Of a stretch of DNA of 64,000 bases, positions 38,901 to 64,000 are shown in pieces. The DNA comes from Turritopsis dohrnii (Eukaryota > Cnidaria > Hydrozoa > Anthoathecata > Oceaniidae). Each line of letters begins with the position of its first letter. Positions within the stretch are counted from its first letter, which is position 1. Position numbers and translations under genes: made by a program. The notes under the pieces are model-generated. The model was not told the DNA's origin. It searched no databases and saw nothing but the letters and a program-made list of their open reading frames with translations. The DNA lies in contig BQMF02000166.1 of the NCBI GenBank assembly GCA_027922465.2, positions 124,001-188,000 on the forward strand. Reading direction: 5' to 3'.

Positions 38901-39320
38901 AGTACAGCTGACATAAACACTTCTGAGACATTTGTAAATCACTAGTTTAAAAAAATATGCATGATAATACATGAAAAATGAAATAAATGACAAAATTTGC
39001 TGAAAAATGAAAATAAATGAAAAAAATGAAATGACACACTAGACAGCCTGCGTATATTACCTAGCTTCAGTTTTCGCTGAGCTCACTGCATCTTTAACTA
39101 ACTGTTCGTATTGCGACATTTGACTGGCGGCAAGAATTAACGACGGATTGGTAGTCGCGTCAGTCGGTTTATACTGGTCAATGGCTAATAAATAAAAAGC
39201 TTATTTTAATCTGTGATATGTAAGAAGCAATCAATAAGATGCAACACAGATACCTTCGAAATTCCCTGTATCAGCAACAACTGTTGTTAACTTTTTTAAC
39301 TCTTCCAGTGTGGTAGCCAT
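35918..39320 (-). CDS. TALDO1: Transaldolase
   Basis: This is a cytosolic enzyme of the non-oxidative pentose phosphate pathway that moves a dihydroxyacetone unit from sedoheptulose-7-phosphate to glyceraldehyde-3-phosphate. It has ten exons and 324 residues: 39254-39320, 39061-39184, 37325-37364, 37186-37253, 36977-37108, 36703-36763, 36506-36620, 36302-36431, 36163-36230 and 35918-36087. The frame is exact throughout. Landmarks are [13 protein letters not shown] (beta-strand 1), [22 protein letters not shown] with the Schiff-base Lys132, [10 protein letters not shown] and [11 protein letters not shown]. Exon 7 ends CCAG followed by GCGAGT, a GC rather than GT donor, and only that junction keeps EDPGVKS in frame. 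Intron 2 (37365-39060) is almost filled by a DNA transposon. Confidence 0.96.
37447..39050 (-). mobile_element. Defective hAT-like DNA transposon in transaldolase intron 2
   Basis: The 1,604-bp element has terminal inverted repeats CAGGCTGTCTAGTG, a six-base direct repeat CGTATA on each side, and subterminal ATGAAAAAAATGA-type repeats. Its minus-strand ORF (about 37820-38790, start at [14 protein letters not shown]) encodes a zinc-finger-like segment ([10 protein letters not shown]...[10 protein letters not shown]), then [23 protein letters not shown] and LHVVHNAF, the general pattern of hAT-type transposases. After NAFRAGM the frame shifts to a second ORF (37640-37912) that supplies only a lysine-rich C-terminal piece, so the middle of the protein, including much of the catalytic region, is deleted. 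It lies in the same orientation as the host gene. The six-base duplication is shorter than the usual eight of hAT, so the superfamily is uncertain. Confidence 0.8.
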
Positions 39321-40568
39321 TATGAAATCTTGTTCTATCTTTTTTTATTACCGTAAGAGAAAAAGCATAGATACATTTCACGCAAGGATACTAGACCACG
39401 CATTTTATAAACATCGCTACAAATGTTTTGCTGCTAATTTCATTTGGAGCAGTCGTTGTTACTTATTTGATAGGTACCAAGAAAGCGGCTGATAAAAAGA
39501 ACGCTCCAAACATCTAAAACCATCTATCTAAATATTATACGCCCCATACACTACTATTATATATAGCTACAGAAGAAAGGGATAAAGTATGTTGAATAAA
39601 CAGACGTTTAACAACTATATTAAAATCATCTTCAACTTTCCGACCGATTGACAGAAACTTTCATCTGCTAAAACTTGGTTCCAATTTGGGTCTGGGAATA
39701 GCAATCGTTCGTACAGGCAATTATTTTTAAACCTTGATCATAAGATCACGAAATAAAAGCGATGGACGGCGTAGAAGGACAATGAACCGGCAGACGAATT
39801 TGTCGATCCAAGTAGGAGCCAAGCTTTACAAACTGTTTTGATAATGCCAGAGCTTGAAACAAACTTACGTAAAATAGAATAGAAAAAACAGTGCAGGATG
39901 GTGCTAAGTTTTTGTGAATTTCAACTTGTCGTGCTTATAAAAAAATCGTATATATTAACCATTCATTTGTAAGGATTTGATAAAAAAATTTATATCATTT
40001 ATATCATTTAAATCATCATATTTAAAATCATCTATAAAACACATTGTTAAAAGATACTCCACCACATGCCTTCGCCATCAGTTTAACTAGAGAGCTTAAA
40101 ACAACGTGAGCAAAAGAGAGAAGTAGATTTAGTGAATGTTTGAAGAATTTACTTTCGTTCGCAAAGCTATCAAGTCACAAAATCTACAAAAGGAAGATTT
40201 ATCAATCGCGTCTCCGTTGTCAACACGCCTTCAATCATGACTACATCATTATCTTATAATATTGTCCAAATTGCAGACATAAATAGCAGACTCTTTCAAA
40301 CAAATTCTTAATTTAAATCACGTCGATTGCTTAAGTGCAAAATCTTACGTCAGACACAACATTGAGGAAAGATTTCAATGTCTTGTAAGGAAAAGATTTC
40401 CAACATTTGTACATACAAAGTCGAAAATTTTCAAACACAAATTTTCTAATGGCTTGAAGGATCAAAATAAATTAAAACAGCACTAACAACAAAGAATTTC
40501 TACAAACAGGTTAATTTGAAATTGAACAAAAATGTTACGATTAATTCCGTGAACTAACAAGACCGTCG
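39321..40568. other. Intergenic region, transaldolase promoter side
   Basis: No ORF, repeat or RNA gene was recognised in about 1.25 kb of AT-rich DNA. The transaldolase promoter and the receptor gene's 3' UTR should lie here. Confidence 0.5.
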
Positions 40569-41780
40569 TTAGGAGATGATGCACCAAGAGGGTTGGGAAC
40601 CATCGATAGTTTCAGTGCAACATTCTTCCGTACAAAAATATTTCCTGAGAGTTTCTGGGGGATTTGTCTCGATATCTTTTACGATCCGTTTCAATCTTCC
40701 AGCCATATTTTGGATAGTAGAGACATGAACATCTTTGAGTAAATTACAATTCTCATCAAAATAGAAAGGTATCTTGCCATCTTCAAGGTATCCTAGCAAC
40801 CGGTACAAACATGACATAAAGACTTGGTCCAACTGCCTATCAGACCACCCAGCGCCCATCACATTCATGACAACAGTCTTCAGATAATAGCTAGACAACT
40901 TCTTCCACGGTGCACCCTGCATATCACGAAATCTCTTCAATAATTTTACAACTTTTTTTGCACAGCTTCTGTCGTGAAATATCCGCTTTTCCTGGTAGGG
41001 GTACGACAACCTCCACAACCGTGGCACATTTTCTTTGTATGGTTTTGGTACAAGTACGATTTCGCTATAGATTGGTTCAATGACAGGTACAAGATCGACG
41101 TCTATATTCATCCCTGAGTAACAATTTATATGGAGCGTGTAAGCTGGACCAGCTTTGGTAAATCTTATCCTAATATAATCACTGGTGTCACTATACCTAA
41201 ACTGGTCTCCATAAAATCTTCGGCCGAGCCAGGATGTATATTTTTTGATGATTCTGTGTTGTACTTTATAAACTACACTCTGAAACCACTTCGATACTTC
41301 ATCAGGTCGCAACACATACTTATGTTGCCTCCGGAAAACTCCAGAATACCAAACACATTCAAAAAACTTTTCCACCCTTTGAAAGTCAGCGTATCGTGGG
41401 TGAGACCTGGGCATTAATGCTTGAAATGTTTCATCAGTGCTGTACACTGCACTCGCTGGTACAACACCAAAGAATTGACCTTCATCCGAGGAAGTGTCGA
41501 TAATCAAGTCAAACGCATCGCGGTAAAATGGTAACTTCAGGACCACGTTCAAATCGAATTCAGTTGCCTGGCCAACACGAAGGCCGTCGTAAAACGATCC
41601 GGAAAAAACCACTCGTTGGAATAAAGACTTAAATGTCTTGTCCGCCATCTTCATTTCTTCGATCAATACATCGATAACGAATTCTTTCACGATCTTTTTA
41701 GCTTTTTTTGTTTCAATATCATCCATTGAAATAGTTTCCACATAAACATCGTTCAAAACACTCATCCGTGTTGGAGCCAT
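40569..41780 (-). CDS. cGAS-like receptor (Mab-21 family nucleotidyltransferase) with C-terminal CaaX box
   Basis: cGAS-like receptors sense a foreign nucleic acid and make a cyclic dinucleotide that activates STING. This is one uninterrupted exon of 403 residues. The nucleotidyltransferase core is complete: FSGSFYDGLRVG (Gly-Ser at 61-62), then TEFDLNVVL with metal-binding Glu74 and Asp76, and MNIDVDLVPV with Asp229 as the third acid. The Mab-21 C lobe shows WRLSYPYQEKRIF (256-268), KKVVKLLKRFRD and LSSYYLKTVV. The His-Cys-Cys-Cys zinc thumb of vertebrate cGAS is absent, as in many invertebrate relatives. The end is Cys-rich (FCTEECC) and terminates CIIS, a canonical CaaX sequence. Non-catalytic Mab-21 relatives exist, but retention of all three acids argues for an enzyme. 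The ligand cannot be read from sequence. It lies between transaldolase and USP47, all on the minus strand. Confidence 0.88.
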   Translation of the reverse strand: MAPTRMSVLNDVYVETISMDDIETKKAKKIVKEFVIDVLIEEMKMADKTFKSLFQRVVFSGSFYDGLRVGQATEFDLNVVLKLPFYRDAFDLIIDTSSDEGQFFGVVPASAVYSTDETFQALMPRSHPRYADFQRVEKFFECVWYSGVFRRQHKYVLRPDEVSKWFQSVVYKVQHRIIKKYTSWLGRRFYGDQFRYSDTSDYIRIRFTKAGPAYTLHINCYSGMNIDVDLVPVIEPIYSEIVLVPKPYKENVPRLWRLSYPYQEKRIFHDRSCAKKVVKLLKRFRDMQGAPWKKLSSYYLKTVVMNVMGAGWSDRQLDQVFMSCLYRLLGYLEDGKIPFYFDENCNLLKDVHVSTIQNMAGRLKRIVKDIETNPPETLRKYFCTEECCTETIDGSQPSWCIIS

Positions 41781-41829
41781 TTCTATTAGTTGACTGAAAA
41801 AATTTAGCCATTTCTATTGGTTGACTGAG
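41719..41829 (-). promoter_or_regulatory. 31-bp tandem duplication over the start codon, creating an overlapping upstream ORF
   Basis: The block TCAGTCAA.(T/C)AATAGAAATGGCT occurs twice, 31 bp apart (41776-41798 and 41807-41829). The inner copy holds the receptor's ATG at 41780 and the outer copy an identical-context ATG at 41811. Because 31 is not a multiple of three, the outer ATG is out of frame. It opens a 30-codon ORF (MAKFFQSTNRNG...) that runs across the true start and stops at 41719. If the transcript begins upstream of 41811, this should lower receptor translation. Confidence 0.7.
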
Positions 41830-42447
41830 AATATTTATTTGAATGGACTACGTTTGCAATAATGAAGATTTGGATGAGACATACAAAAACATGGAAAAGG
41901 ACAATGACCTTGAAACCTTACTGTAAGGTGCAAACAAAACCTCGTGAAATGGACAAAATCACTAGCAACAGAGATAAAGAGAAAAATTTTCTGTAAAACA
42001 GCTGAGTCGTTAAATATTGTAAAACCCGATCTGTTGTCTTGAAAAATGTTCTAGTCTTTACAAATACTGCATAGGACAAAAATTATTTAACTGACAAAAA
42101 AAAGTGACAAAAATTTCACCTGACAATCTATATAATATAAAAAGTATATGTCTGTAAAATAACAAGCCTGGCCTCACTTCTGCAGTTTAACACATCAAGA
42201 AGTGAATACTCAAAGTGTTAAGCATCACATTCAAATTTCAAGAGAAACTGCTAGAGAGGTGTTGTTTTTTTGTGTGTAAAATCGTTCAAAGTTGACCACG
42301 CTTTACGGAAATCTTAAAAATATTAATGATAATCAACAGATCGTTGGTGATGCAGGTCACATGATGCAGGTCACAAGAAAGAACAAAATACGAAGGCATA
42401 TATTAGATGACAGAAGAACATGCTTGCGAGTGTTTTTTCTGCTGTTG
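41781..42447. other. Receptor 5' flank and USP47 3' flank
   Basis: About 670 bp separate the USP47 stop from the receptor start. Apart from the 31-bp duplication next to the receptor ATG, I see no repeat or ORF of note. Confidence 0.5.
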
Positions 42448-57459
<15,012 letters not shown>

Positions 57460-59100
57460 TTTTTTACATGAATGTGATGCATGGAGAGTTTAAAGTCGAT
57501 GTCTTCACAGGTTTTCTATCAACCTAGCTTGTTTTCATTAACAAGTAATAACAGAATAAAGTCAAATCAATCAGGCTTTCTGTCTGAGACATACTATTCC
57601 TATCACATAACTTTCACAAGAAACAGTAGATTTCTATCACGATGCATGGGAATGTGGAGAGGAACTTTCCATGGAACTTTATTCACGGTAGAGATCACAA
57701 CTCCCGGTAGAGATCACAGCATGATACAAAGAAAAAAAGATAACTTTAAATGCCTTTATAAAATGAAACAGGAAAAGAGAAATAAAAATAAAAGATTATT
57801 GATTCATTTGTGAATGATGACTGCACACTTCCACCTGTATGCTTCCACCAAGGAAAATCAATTTTTCAAATTGTGTATACGTGAGGTGTTTGGAATGTAA
57901 AGCACTCATCGACAGGACAAAAAAATAGCCTGTTGTCCACAAATCTTTAAATCACAGACTAAGACTTTTAGCCAGAGGAACGAAAATTTATATGAAAATA
58001 TTTTTGATTTTTTCTGGCTTAAGTTTCATAAACCACCCCCATCTGACACACTTTATTTTGAGCATGAATGTTAATCGATAAAGCCTTGACAAACTGTCTG
58101 AGATTTCTTTTTCCAAATAAACAAAAATCTAATTATCGTCGTCTGTGTAGGATACATACATCTCCTAATTTTTCAAAGTAGTGTACCCATATTGTATGTG
58201 GTCGGTAGCAGATTTGTCTAAAAGCTAAAGTAATCTTGAGAAATATATTTTAGAAATAGACTAGGCCTTGTAAGAAAATTATATTTCTTCATTTTTTTTC
58301 TAAATGCTTTTGGGAAGACAGACATACAACAAAATGAAGATGTAAAGATATTTTAAAAATGCATTTATATATGGCTTAATTACTTAGTACGTTAACAAAT
58401 CTTTGACAGCATCGATGCCTTGTTAAGGCCATTTCCAAAACCATTCTGTTCAAACAAAGTATTTCGAAGTCTGAATGTGAAGTGATACACTTAATGTTAC
58501 CCAGTTTATCATTTAAAAGAGTCAAAGACTCCTGGCAGCATTTTAATTCAATCAACTTGAAACTGTTATAGATCGCACACTTCTGACATCTGTACCAATG
58601 TGAGTTCTCAAGCCTACTATACTAACAAGGTCTTCCTCTTCACTGCTTTTATCTTCCTTTTTATTGACTAGATGTTCATCAAGTCTTATTATTCAATTAT
58701 ATTTTGTTTAGGTTGCACCCTGAACTCTTAAATACTTCATCTTCCTCATCAGTAGTATCAGATATATTTTGAGATATTCTGTTTCACTGTTTGCAATCCT
58801 TATTATTACTGTATGATTGAGCGTAATTTTAGCTTACGTCATATCACGTGATTAGCAGCTTCTGTCTTGGACCTCAACACTGATGTTTTTGGGTTCAATT
58901 ATGATGTATTACGAAGAGAAAGAAGATTATTTTTAGTCTCAAACAAGTTTTACTTATATACATTTGATTTTTTGAATGAATTTACAAAATTTTGTCCAAA
59001 GGTTTGATTCCTCTTAAATAAGAATATGGGGTCAGATTTTACTAGTTTGACTTATGCGATTTGTTTCTGGATTTCCACATAAAATTTTCATACATAGAAA
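57460..59100. other. USP47 upstream region, no recognised gene
   Basis: Short ORFs lack family resemblance. The USP47 promoter should lie in the first few hundred bases, but no clear core element is visible. Confidence 0.5.
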
Positions 59101-59178
59101 GCAGTCCTCTGAATTTGGAAAAAAGACTGACAGCAAAAAATGCCGTCGTATTTGAAAACTGCGACGTCAGATCATTAT

Positions 59179-59535
59179 TAGCCCTATTTATACTGAGACG
59201 AGTAAATAGCGACGGATAGAATAATTGTAAATTTTATTTTCCTATCAGTATAAATAACAAGACAGTATAATCAGATGATGGAATAAGCAAAACTTCTTTC
59301 TATCAGTATAAATACATGATAGACAGAGTAATTAAGACATCATTAATTCTTTAATTCGATCGTTGAATTTGATCATATTTGTGCATTGTTTCGATGGTCG
59401 AATTGAGATGGAAAAATAAAGAGAAAACTCTATCCGTCTAACTGTTTTTTTCTGATTTGTACTGTCAGACAGAAAAATGTTTTTTGCAATTATTCTATCT
59501 GTCTCAATTTCTCCGTCTCAGTACAAATACGGCTA
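59179..59535. mobile_element. MITE, possibly nested in an older element
   Basis: The ends are inverted copies (TAGCCCTATTTATACTGAGA; from the right TAGCCGTATTTGTACTGAGA), followed in both arms by GATAGAATAATTG. Outside it, CAGTCCTC(T/C)GAATTT occurs at 59102 and inverted near 61234, so 59102-61234 may be a larger decayed element. Confidence 0.7.
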
Positions 59536-61490
59536 TTTACGACGGCAAAAAATGCCACCGTTTAAGTAGGAGTCGAAATAACGTCCGGCTTCCGGCGAAA
59601 GCCGGACGAATTTTAATTTAGCCGGACAGTTTATTGGTAGAAAAATCCTTTTTAGCCGGCTGCATTTTGGAAGTTTTGGATTTAGTAACAGCCTTTTTCC
59701 TTTCCTTTTTACATATATGAATCAATGAAACATTTAGAATCACTTATATATTTTCTTTCCATATATTCTTCTTTCTTTTTCTTTCTATTATTAAAAGACA
59801 GATTAAGAGCACAGACATTCTCAAAATCATCACGTGATTTCTTCTTTTATAAAAAGAACGAGCATGGTAAAAAAGCGAAGGGAGTTTCCCTGCACATCTC
59901 TTTATTTATGTTCTTGCGTAACCCCAGCCAGCTGCTAATGATATATTTCATTATGAACACGAGTCTGTGTAAATTCTATAAACATTTCTTTATTTTATTA
60001 AATCTCAAGTATTCCTTTTTTTAAATACAATTTCTTCCTTTCAAGAAAATTGTACGCAAAAAATGTATGCTTTCCGTATGATATTGTATTATAAAGAAAC
60101 ATAACAAAATAAAGAAAATTGTTCTTAATACATTAAGTGAGACTATTTGTCGTTTTGCGTGACCTAAAGAACAGCAGTTGACATTTGTATCAAAAGATAT
60201 TCAATTAAGAGAAGTTTCTTCCTTTTAACCCTATTTATATCTTATTGTTTTGACGTAAATTGTGTGAATAAGTGATGAGAAAAGCCTTTAGAATTGCGTT
60301 TAAGCTGTTCTACAGGCTTTAAAATAAAAAAATTTTCTTCCTCGCCCAACCATGGTGGGCGACATTTGTCCCACTGCCTTATTTCCATACTTAATTCAAA
60401 ACAGCCAGCTACACAAAGTTTTCTTATTTCGACCCCTGTTAAGATGTTAGCAACAGCAATACTTGATTGGTTTATTCCAGTAAAAATATTGGTGCAGAAT
60501 ATAAGGTAACAGGGACTTATCTGGAACAAGAAGTTACAAGATTTAGAATTGTAAACCACAGAGGATGATGAACTTATCCAACTATTTGTTTGATTAAAAC
60601 AGCAAACCTACACGTGAACGTTTCTTTGCTAATTTCACGACAAGCGAAAAGAAAAATCACAAGACAATCTGTACTGAAAACAAAACCGAAACTGACTTGG
60701 ATAGAATATGAACTTATCAAGAAAAATAATTCATCTGAAAACAAAACGCAAACTGACTTTATAATACACATTCTTGCGTAAAGGCTTTCTATTTGACATT
60801 ATGCGCATATCGATGCTTACAAACAAGAAAGATTTTTGAAAGGAAAATATGTTCATCTTATTCACATTTTATAAATCAAAAACATGACGTAAACAAATGT
60901 TCTATGGAAATAAAATTTTTGAGAATAAGCGGAGGATGTCGGGAATTTCTAGGAATTGCCAAAATCACCCATATGTTAGATAGGTGGCATCAGTTGTCAA
61001 AGAAAAAGAACTTAATGATTTTGTTTCGTCACGAAAGCAAACCAGACAAACTAATGTGATTGAGGAAATAGAAAGAATAAGATTGAACGAAAGAAATGAA
61101 AGGACTTAAGTATTAATTATTCAATATTTGTATTCAAAAAACACTGTCGGCAAAATTTTGCTGTCGTAATTTTGATTTATGGCAGCTTCACGACAACAAA
61201 AGCTGAACGCCGTCATAAATTCGGAGGACTGTGGATCAACATTATCAAACAAAGCATATTATAAAGATATATTCCAGGTTGAGCATCAAAATTGACATTG
61301 GCAAAGCTTAGGACATGGATAGCACATGGATAATGTGACATCTTATGAAGTAATAACTAATAAATTCTTAAAAACTCAAAAACAACAATAATACTTATTA
61401 AAATTTGCAGAACCTTTTCAGTGTATCATCATAATAATACAGATTTATCTATTAGGAAAAGGGTTGGGTAAACAGCAACATCCATAGAAT
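59536..61490. other. Intergenic, no firm gene
   Basis: GCCGGAC palindromes occur near 59585-59670. A minus-strand ORF at 60242-60559 (GVEIRKLCVAGCFEL, WDKCRPPWLGEEE) looks more protein-like than its neighbours, but I recognise no family. It might belong to the possible large element 59102-61234. Confidence 0.35.
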
Positions 61491-61986
61491 ACAGACCTTC
61501 CAACCTTCACGCATTTTGCGTGTTTTTCACGCATTATCTCAATAGATCACGCACCACGCACCCATAAAAATCTAATGATCATTTTTACGCATTCAAAAAC
61601 TATTTTCAAAATAGTTCAATTCAATTCAAAATTCATACACAGCACAGACGCCATATTTTCATCAAACGATACTCAACTCAACGCTTTAGTCACCTTACAT
61701 GCAGCCTTTGTTCTAGCCTGCACCAGACTTGGACAGGCATAGGTCAAGGTAAGTTCGGTCTAAATCTTGATTATCGTTTTTTTCCTTACAAATTCATTCG
61801 ACTGGGCTCTAATTTGTTAAGAACACACAGCTTCGAAAAAATGCTCAGGTAAACCATTTTTAGGCAATCAAGATATGTCTATTTTCAAAATTTTCCCCTG
61901 GCACTAACCATGGTGGCGCCTCACGGTGACACACAATAGAGAGAAATTATTGATGCATTTGTTTTCCGAAAGGTTGGCAGGTCTGT
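61491..61986. mobile_element. Non-autonomous DNA element with ACAGACCTTCCAACCTT ends
   Basis: The left end reads ACAGACCTTCCAACCTT and the right end, inverted, ACAGACCTGCCAACCTT. Near the left end, short CACGCAT/GCGTG units recur (61507-61570). It has no coding capacity. This terminal motif is of a widespread type in animal transposons. Confidence 0.7.
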
Positions 61987-63531
61987 GTCTGTGAGAATAA
62001 GTACCTCCCTCTAAAAAGCATCATCCCACAACATTTTGTAAATTTTAAAAGAAAAAGGAACACTCATAATATATCAAGACCAGGGACTGAACAGGTCAAT
62101 TTCAACAGCAGTACACACACCAATTTACCAGAAACCATGTATAAAATTGATTTTAGGTTTATATTTTCAAAATTTGGGAATGAATACAGATAATGACCCA
62201 CTTTTGTGAAAACAGTCCTGCCAAATTAACATCCATTAACATGAACGTTAAATATTAAAACATTATTTTATTCTGCATCACCATCAGCAGACAGACAGAA
62301 TATGGTGAACAATAGTACGAAAGTGCAATAATGCCATAAATGCCCGTTCCAGCAAATTCCCACCCCACATAATGTCCCTCTTCTTTTTTATTCCCCTTTT
62401 TCAACAAAATGGAAAGTTCCAGTTTGCACCTATCCGGAATTTTCAATAGAAAATTAGCACCAACATTCTATATCTTACTCTTATTCTCACATAAATCAAA
62501 TTATCCTGTATCGTCTCTCAGTGCAGTGGAAAAGATAAAGATTTCGGTTCCAAGCAAACCAAAAAAAATTGACCAGCTATAATGTGAACTTCAAAATGCT
62601 GACACTGCATTATTGTTATGGCAAACTATTCTAGAGATAAGCGCTCCCTTTTACCTCCGTAATAATGATAATCTACATAATAAACACAATAGGTTAGAAT
62701 TTAAAATTTCGCACCAAAACAGTACATAGCCATCAGTATAGTTGCGAGTTGATATAAAATTTCTCCAGACCAGACAGTGGAACTGAGCGACAGGAAACTC
62801 TAAATTTATTGTTTTCATTTGAGTTCCTGATGGCATCTATATAATTGAAATAAAATTATGATGTTATTTTTACTTTTCTGCTGGATGTGTTTACATTATA
62901 GAAGGGGAGGGGCTCTCATTTAGCTAGCGGCTGTCTCACTAATCCCTCTTCTCTGCTGCTACTATTATATATATTACTTAGTGTTTTGAGTGTTGTTGCA
63001 TTCCACTGAGAAAAGTATGATTTGCCACAAAGGAGTTAACAAAGGATAACAGGGACATGCTGGCAATAGATGGGATTTGGAAGTTTGGAAAAATTTTTAT
63101 GATTTATAATATTAAAACTTTTGCTATAGCCAAATATGTCAATTCACACGCTTTGAGTGTGTGACACACACGTTTTGGTTATCACACTTTTATTTTAGAG
63201 AGTGATAAATTTTGTTGAATTTTACAGTCAAAATCTTCTTAATCGTGGTCATATTCTTTGTGAAGCCATGCACTTTTTGATGATTATTATATATAAGTGT
63301 AGCCATGTGCATGTTTTTTTATCGTCACGGCATTGCATCCCCATTCAAATTTTGATTCAAATTTTCGTCACAGGGTTTGCACACCTTGATTATATTTTTC
63401 GTCACCTTTTTTCGATACAGGATTTGCGTACATCATTTTCGAAGTAAGGTGGTAAAAATTTTTACCCGGGTTACTATATTATTATATATAAATACCTTCC
63501 TTTTTAGAAATATATTGTTTTCATAAAAAGG
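61987..63531. other. WEE1 upstream region
   Basis: No other gene is recognised. A TATATATAAAT stretch at about 63482-63493 lies 40-50 bp before the WEE1 ATG and could act as a TATA box if transcription starts near 63515. A possible acceptor AG at 63507-63508 means a spliced 5' leader is equally possible. Confidence 0.4.
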
Positions 63532-64000
63532 ATGGATAGTCTTGCCAAAAGCTTGTTTGATGAATTCTCTGATGACGAATTACCACTGGAAACTACACCA
63601 CCAATGAAAAGACCATGTACACCTACAAACTTGAAACGTAGAAATCGTTTGCCAATGCCAATCATTTCAGAAGATGCCAGTTTTTGCAGTTCAAGATCAG
63701 GAGATTCATTTCTAGGGGAAGAATTAAATACAACAGATGAAATGATTTCACCGCCTTGCTCACCAATGAAAGCCCCATCATCAACTGACAGGAGTTTAAT
63801 GATGCAGTCACCCCCTTCCATTCATAGAGGTTTTCTTGCTCTAAAATTATTTGATACCCCTCACACTCCAAAAACATTATTGAGCAAATTCAAGAAAGCT
63901 GCTGGAGAAAATCCATCTGCAACTCCAAAATCCCAAGGCACAAAATCACGTGTTTCTCTGAAAGATAAATTTATGTGTCAAAAAGAATTTTCTTCTGGGA
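63532..64000 (+). CDS. WEE1: WEE1-like mitosis-inhibitory kinase, N-terminal part (runs off window)
   Basis: WEE1 is a nuclear kinase that phosphorylates CDK1 on Tyr15 and holds cells in G2. Only the first 156 codons are present, before the kinase domain. They contain the conserved vertebrate WEE1 block LKLFDTPHTPKTLLSKF (about residues 104-120), known as part of its N-terminal regulatory region. An acidic FDEFSDDELP segment lies at the start. Several proline-directed Ser/Thr sites (TPP, CTPT, SPPCSPMK) are typical of CDK/polo-regulated WEE1 tails. The ATG at 63532 is the first in an open frame. The gene is separated from USP47 by 6 kb and diverges from it. Confidence 0.85.
   Translation, partial: MDSLAKSLFDEFSDDELPLETTPPMKRPCTPTNLKRRNRLPMPIISEDASFCSSRSGDSFLGEELNTTDEMISPPCSPMKAPSSTDRSLMMQSPPSIHRGFLALKLFDTPHTPKTLLSKFKKAAGENPSATPKSQGTKSRVSLKDKFMCQKEFSSG

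Noticed and set aside
41130..41417. 95-aa plus-strand ORF
   Set aside because: Antisense shadow of the receptor coding exon.
57481..57813. 110-aa plus-strand ORF beside the USP47 start
   Set aside because: No resemblance to any family; it lies in the expected 5' leader and promoter of USP47.

Overview
The window is eukaryotic nuclear DNA from an animal. It is AT-rich, the genes are cut by many short GT-AG introns, and the gene set is metazoan: WEE1, USP47, a cGAS-like receptor, a CIMAP1/ODF3 axoneme protein and a kexin/furin convertase. The very strong match of USP47 to the vertebrate protein, the intron-rich structure and the dense load of small inverted-repeat transposons suggest an early-branching animal such as a cnidarian (a hydrozoan would fit). 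The species cannot be fixed from the sequence.

Layout: 1-10051 (minus) 18 exons of the N-terminal half of acetyl-CoA carboxylase, from the start codon to the biotinylated Met-Lys-Met; the carboxyltransferase half lies off the left edge. 10370-10684 (minus) an unrecognised 104-aa acidic/coiled-coil ORF. 10971-17344 a transposon-rich stretch: a pogo-like element, and a foldback element that contains a small MITE and a LINE. 18211-23653 (minus) a two-exon furin-like proprotein convertase. 25035-25880 (minus) a LINE relic. 28750-32868 (plus) a 17-exon NHE8-like Na+/H+ exchanger, convergent with 33407-34539 (minus), a five-exon ODF3/CIMAP1 protein. 35918-39320 (minus) transaldolase, with a defective DNA transposon in intron 2. 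40569-41780 (minus) a single-exon cGAS-like nucleotidyltransferase with intact catalytic acids and a C-terminal CaaX box. 42448-57459 (minus) USP47 in 32 coding exons. 57460-63531 gene-poor DNA with MITEs. 63532-64000 (plus) the 5' end of WEE1, running off the right edge.

These are independent housekeeping, signalling and immunity genes and do not form one pathway. I translated and joined the exons by hand. Reading frames close exactly for the exchanger (642 aa), ODF3 (253 aa), transaldolase (324 aa), convertase (791 aa) and USP47 (1126 aa). The carboxylase is the exception, with two single-base frameshifts in its first exons.

The most notable observations are: the cGAS-like receptor with a CIIS prenylation signal and a 31-bp duplication across its start codon that creates an overlapping upstream ORF; an array of 13 short interrupted palindromes (GTCCTTGTTGAC core) inside a transposon-like insert in a carboxylase intron; and a convertase whose P domain is split by about 135 charged residues. 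Much of the remaining DNA is a catalogue of inverted-repeat elements. No RNA genes or true CRISPR arrays were found.
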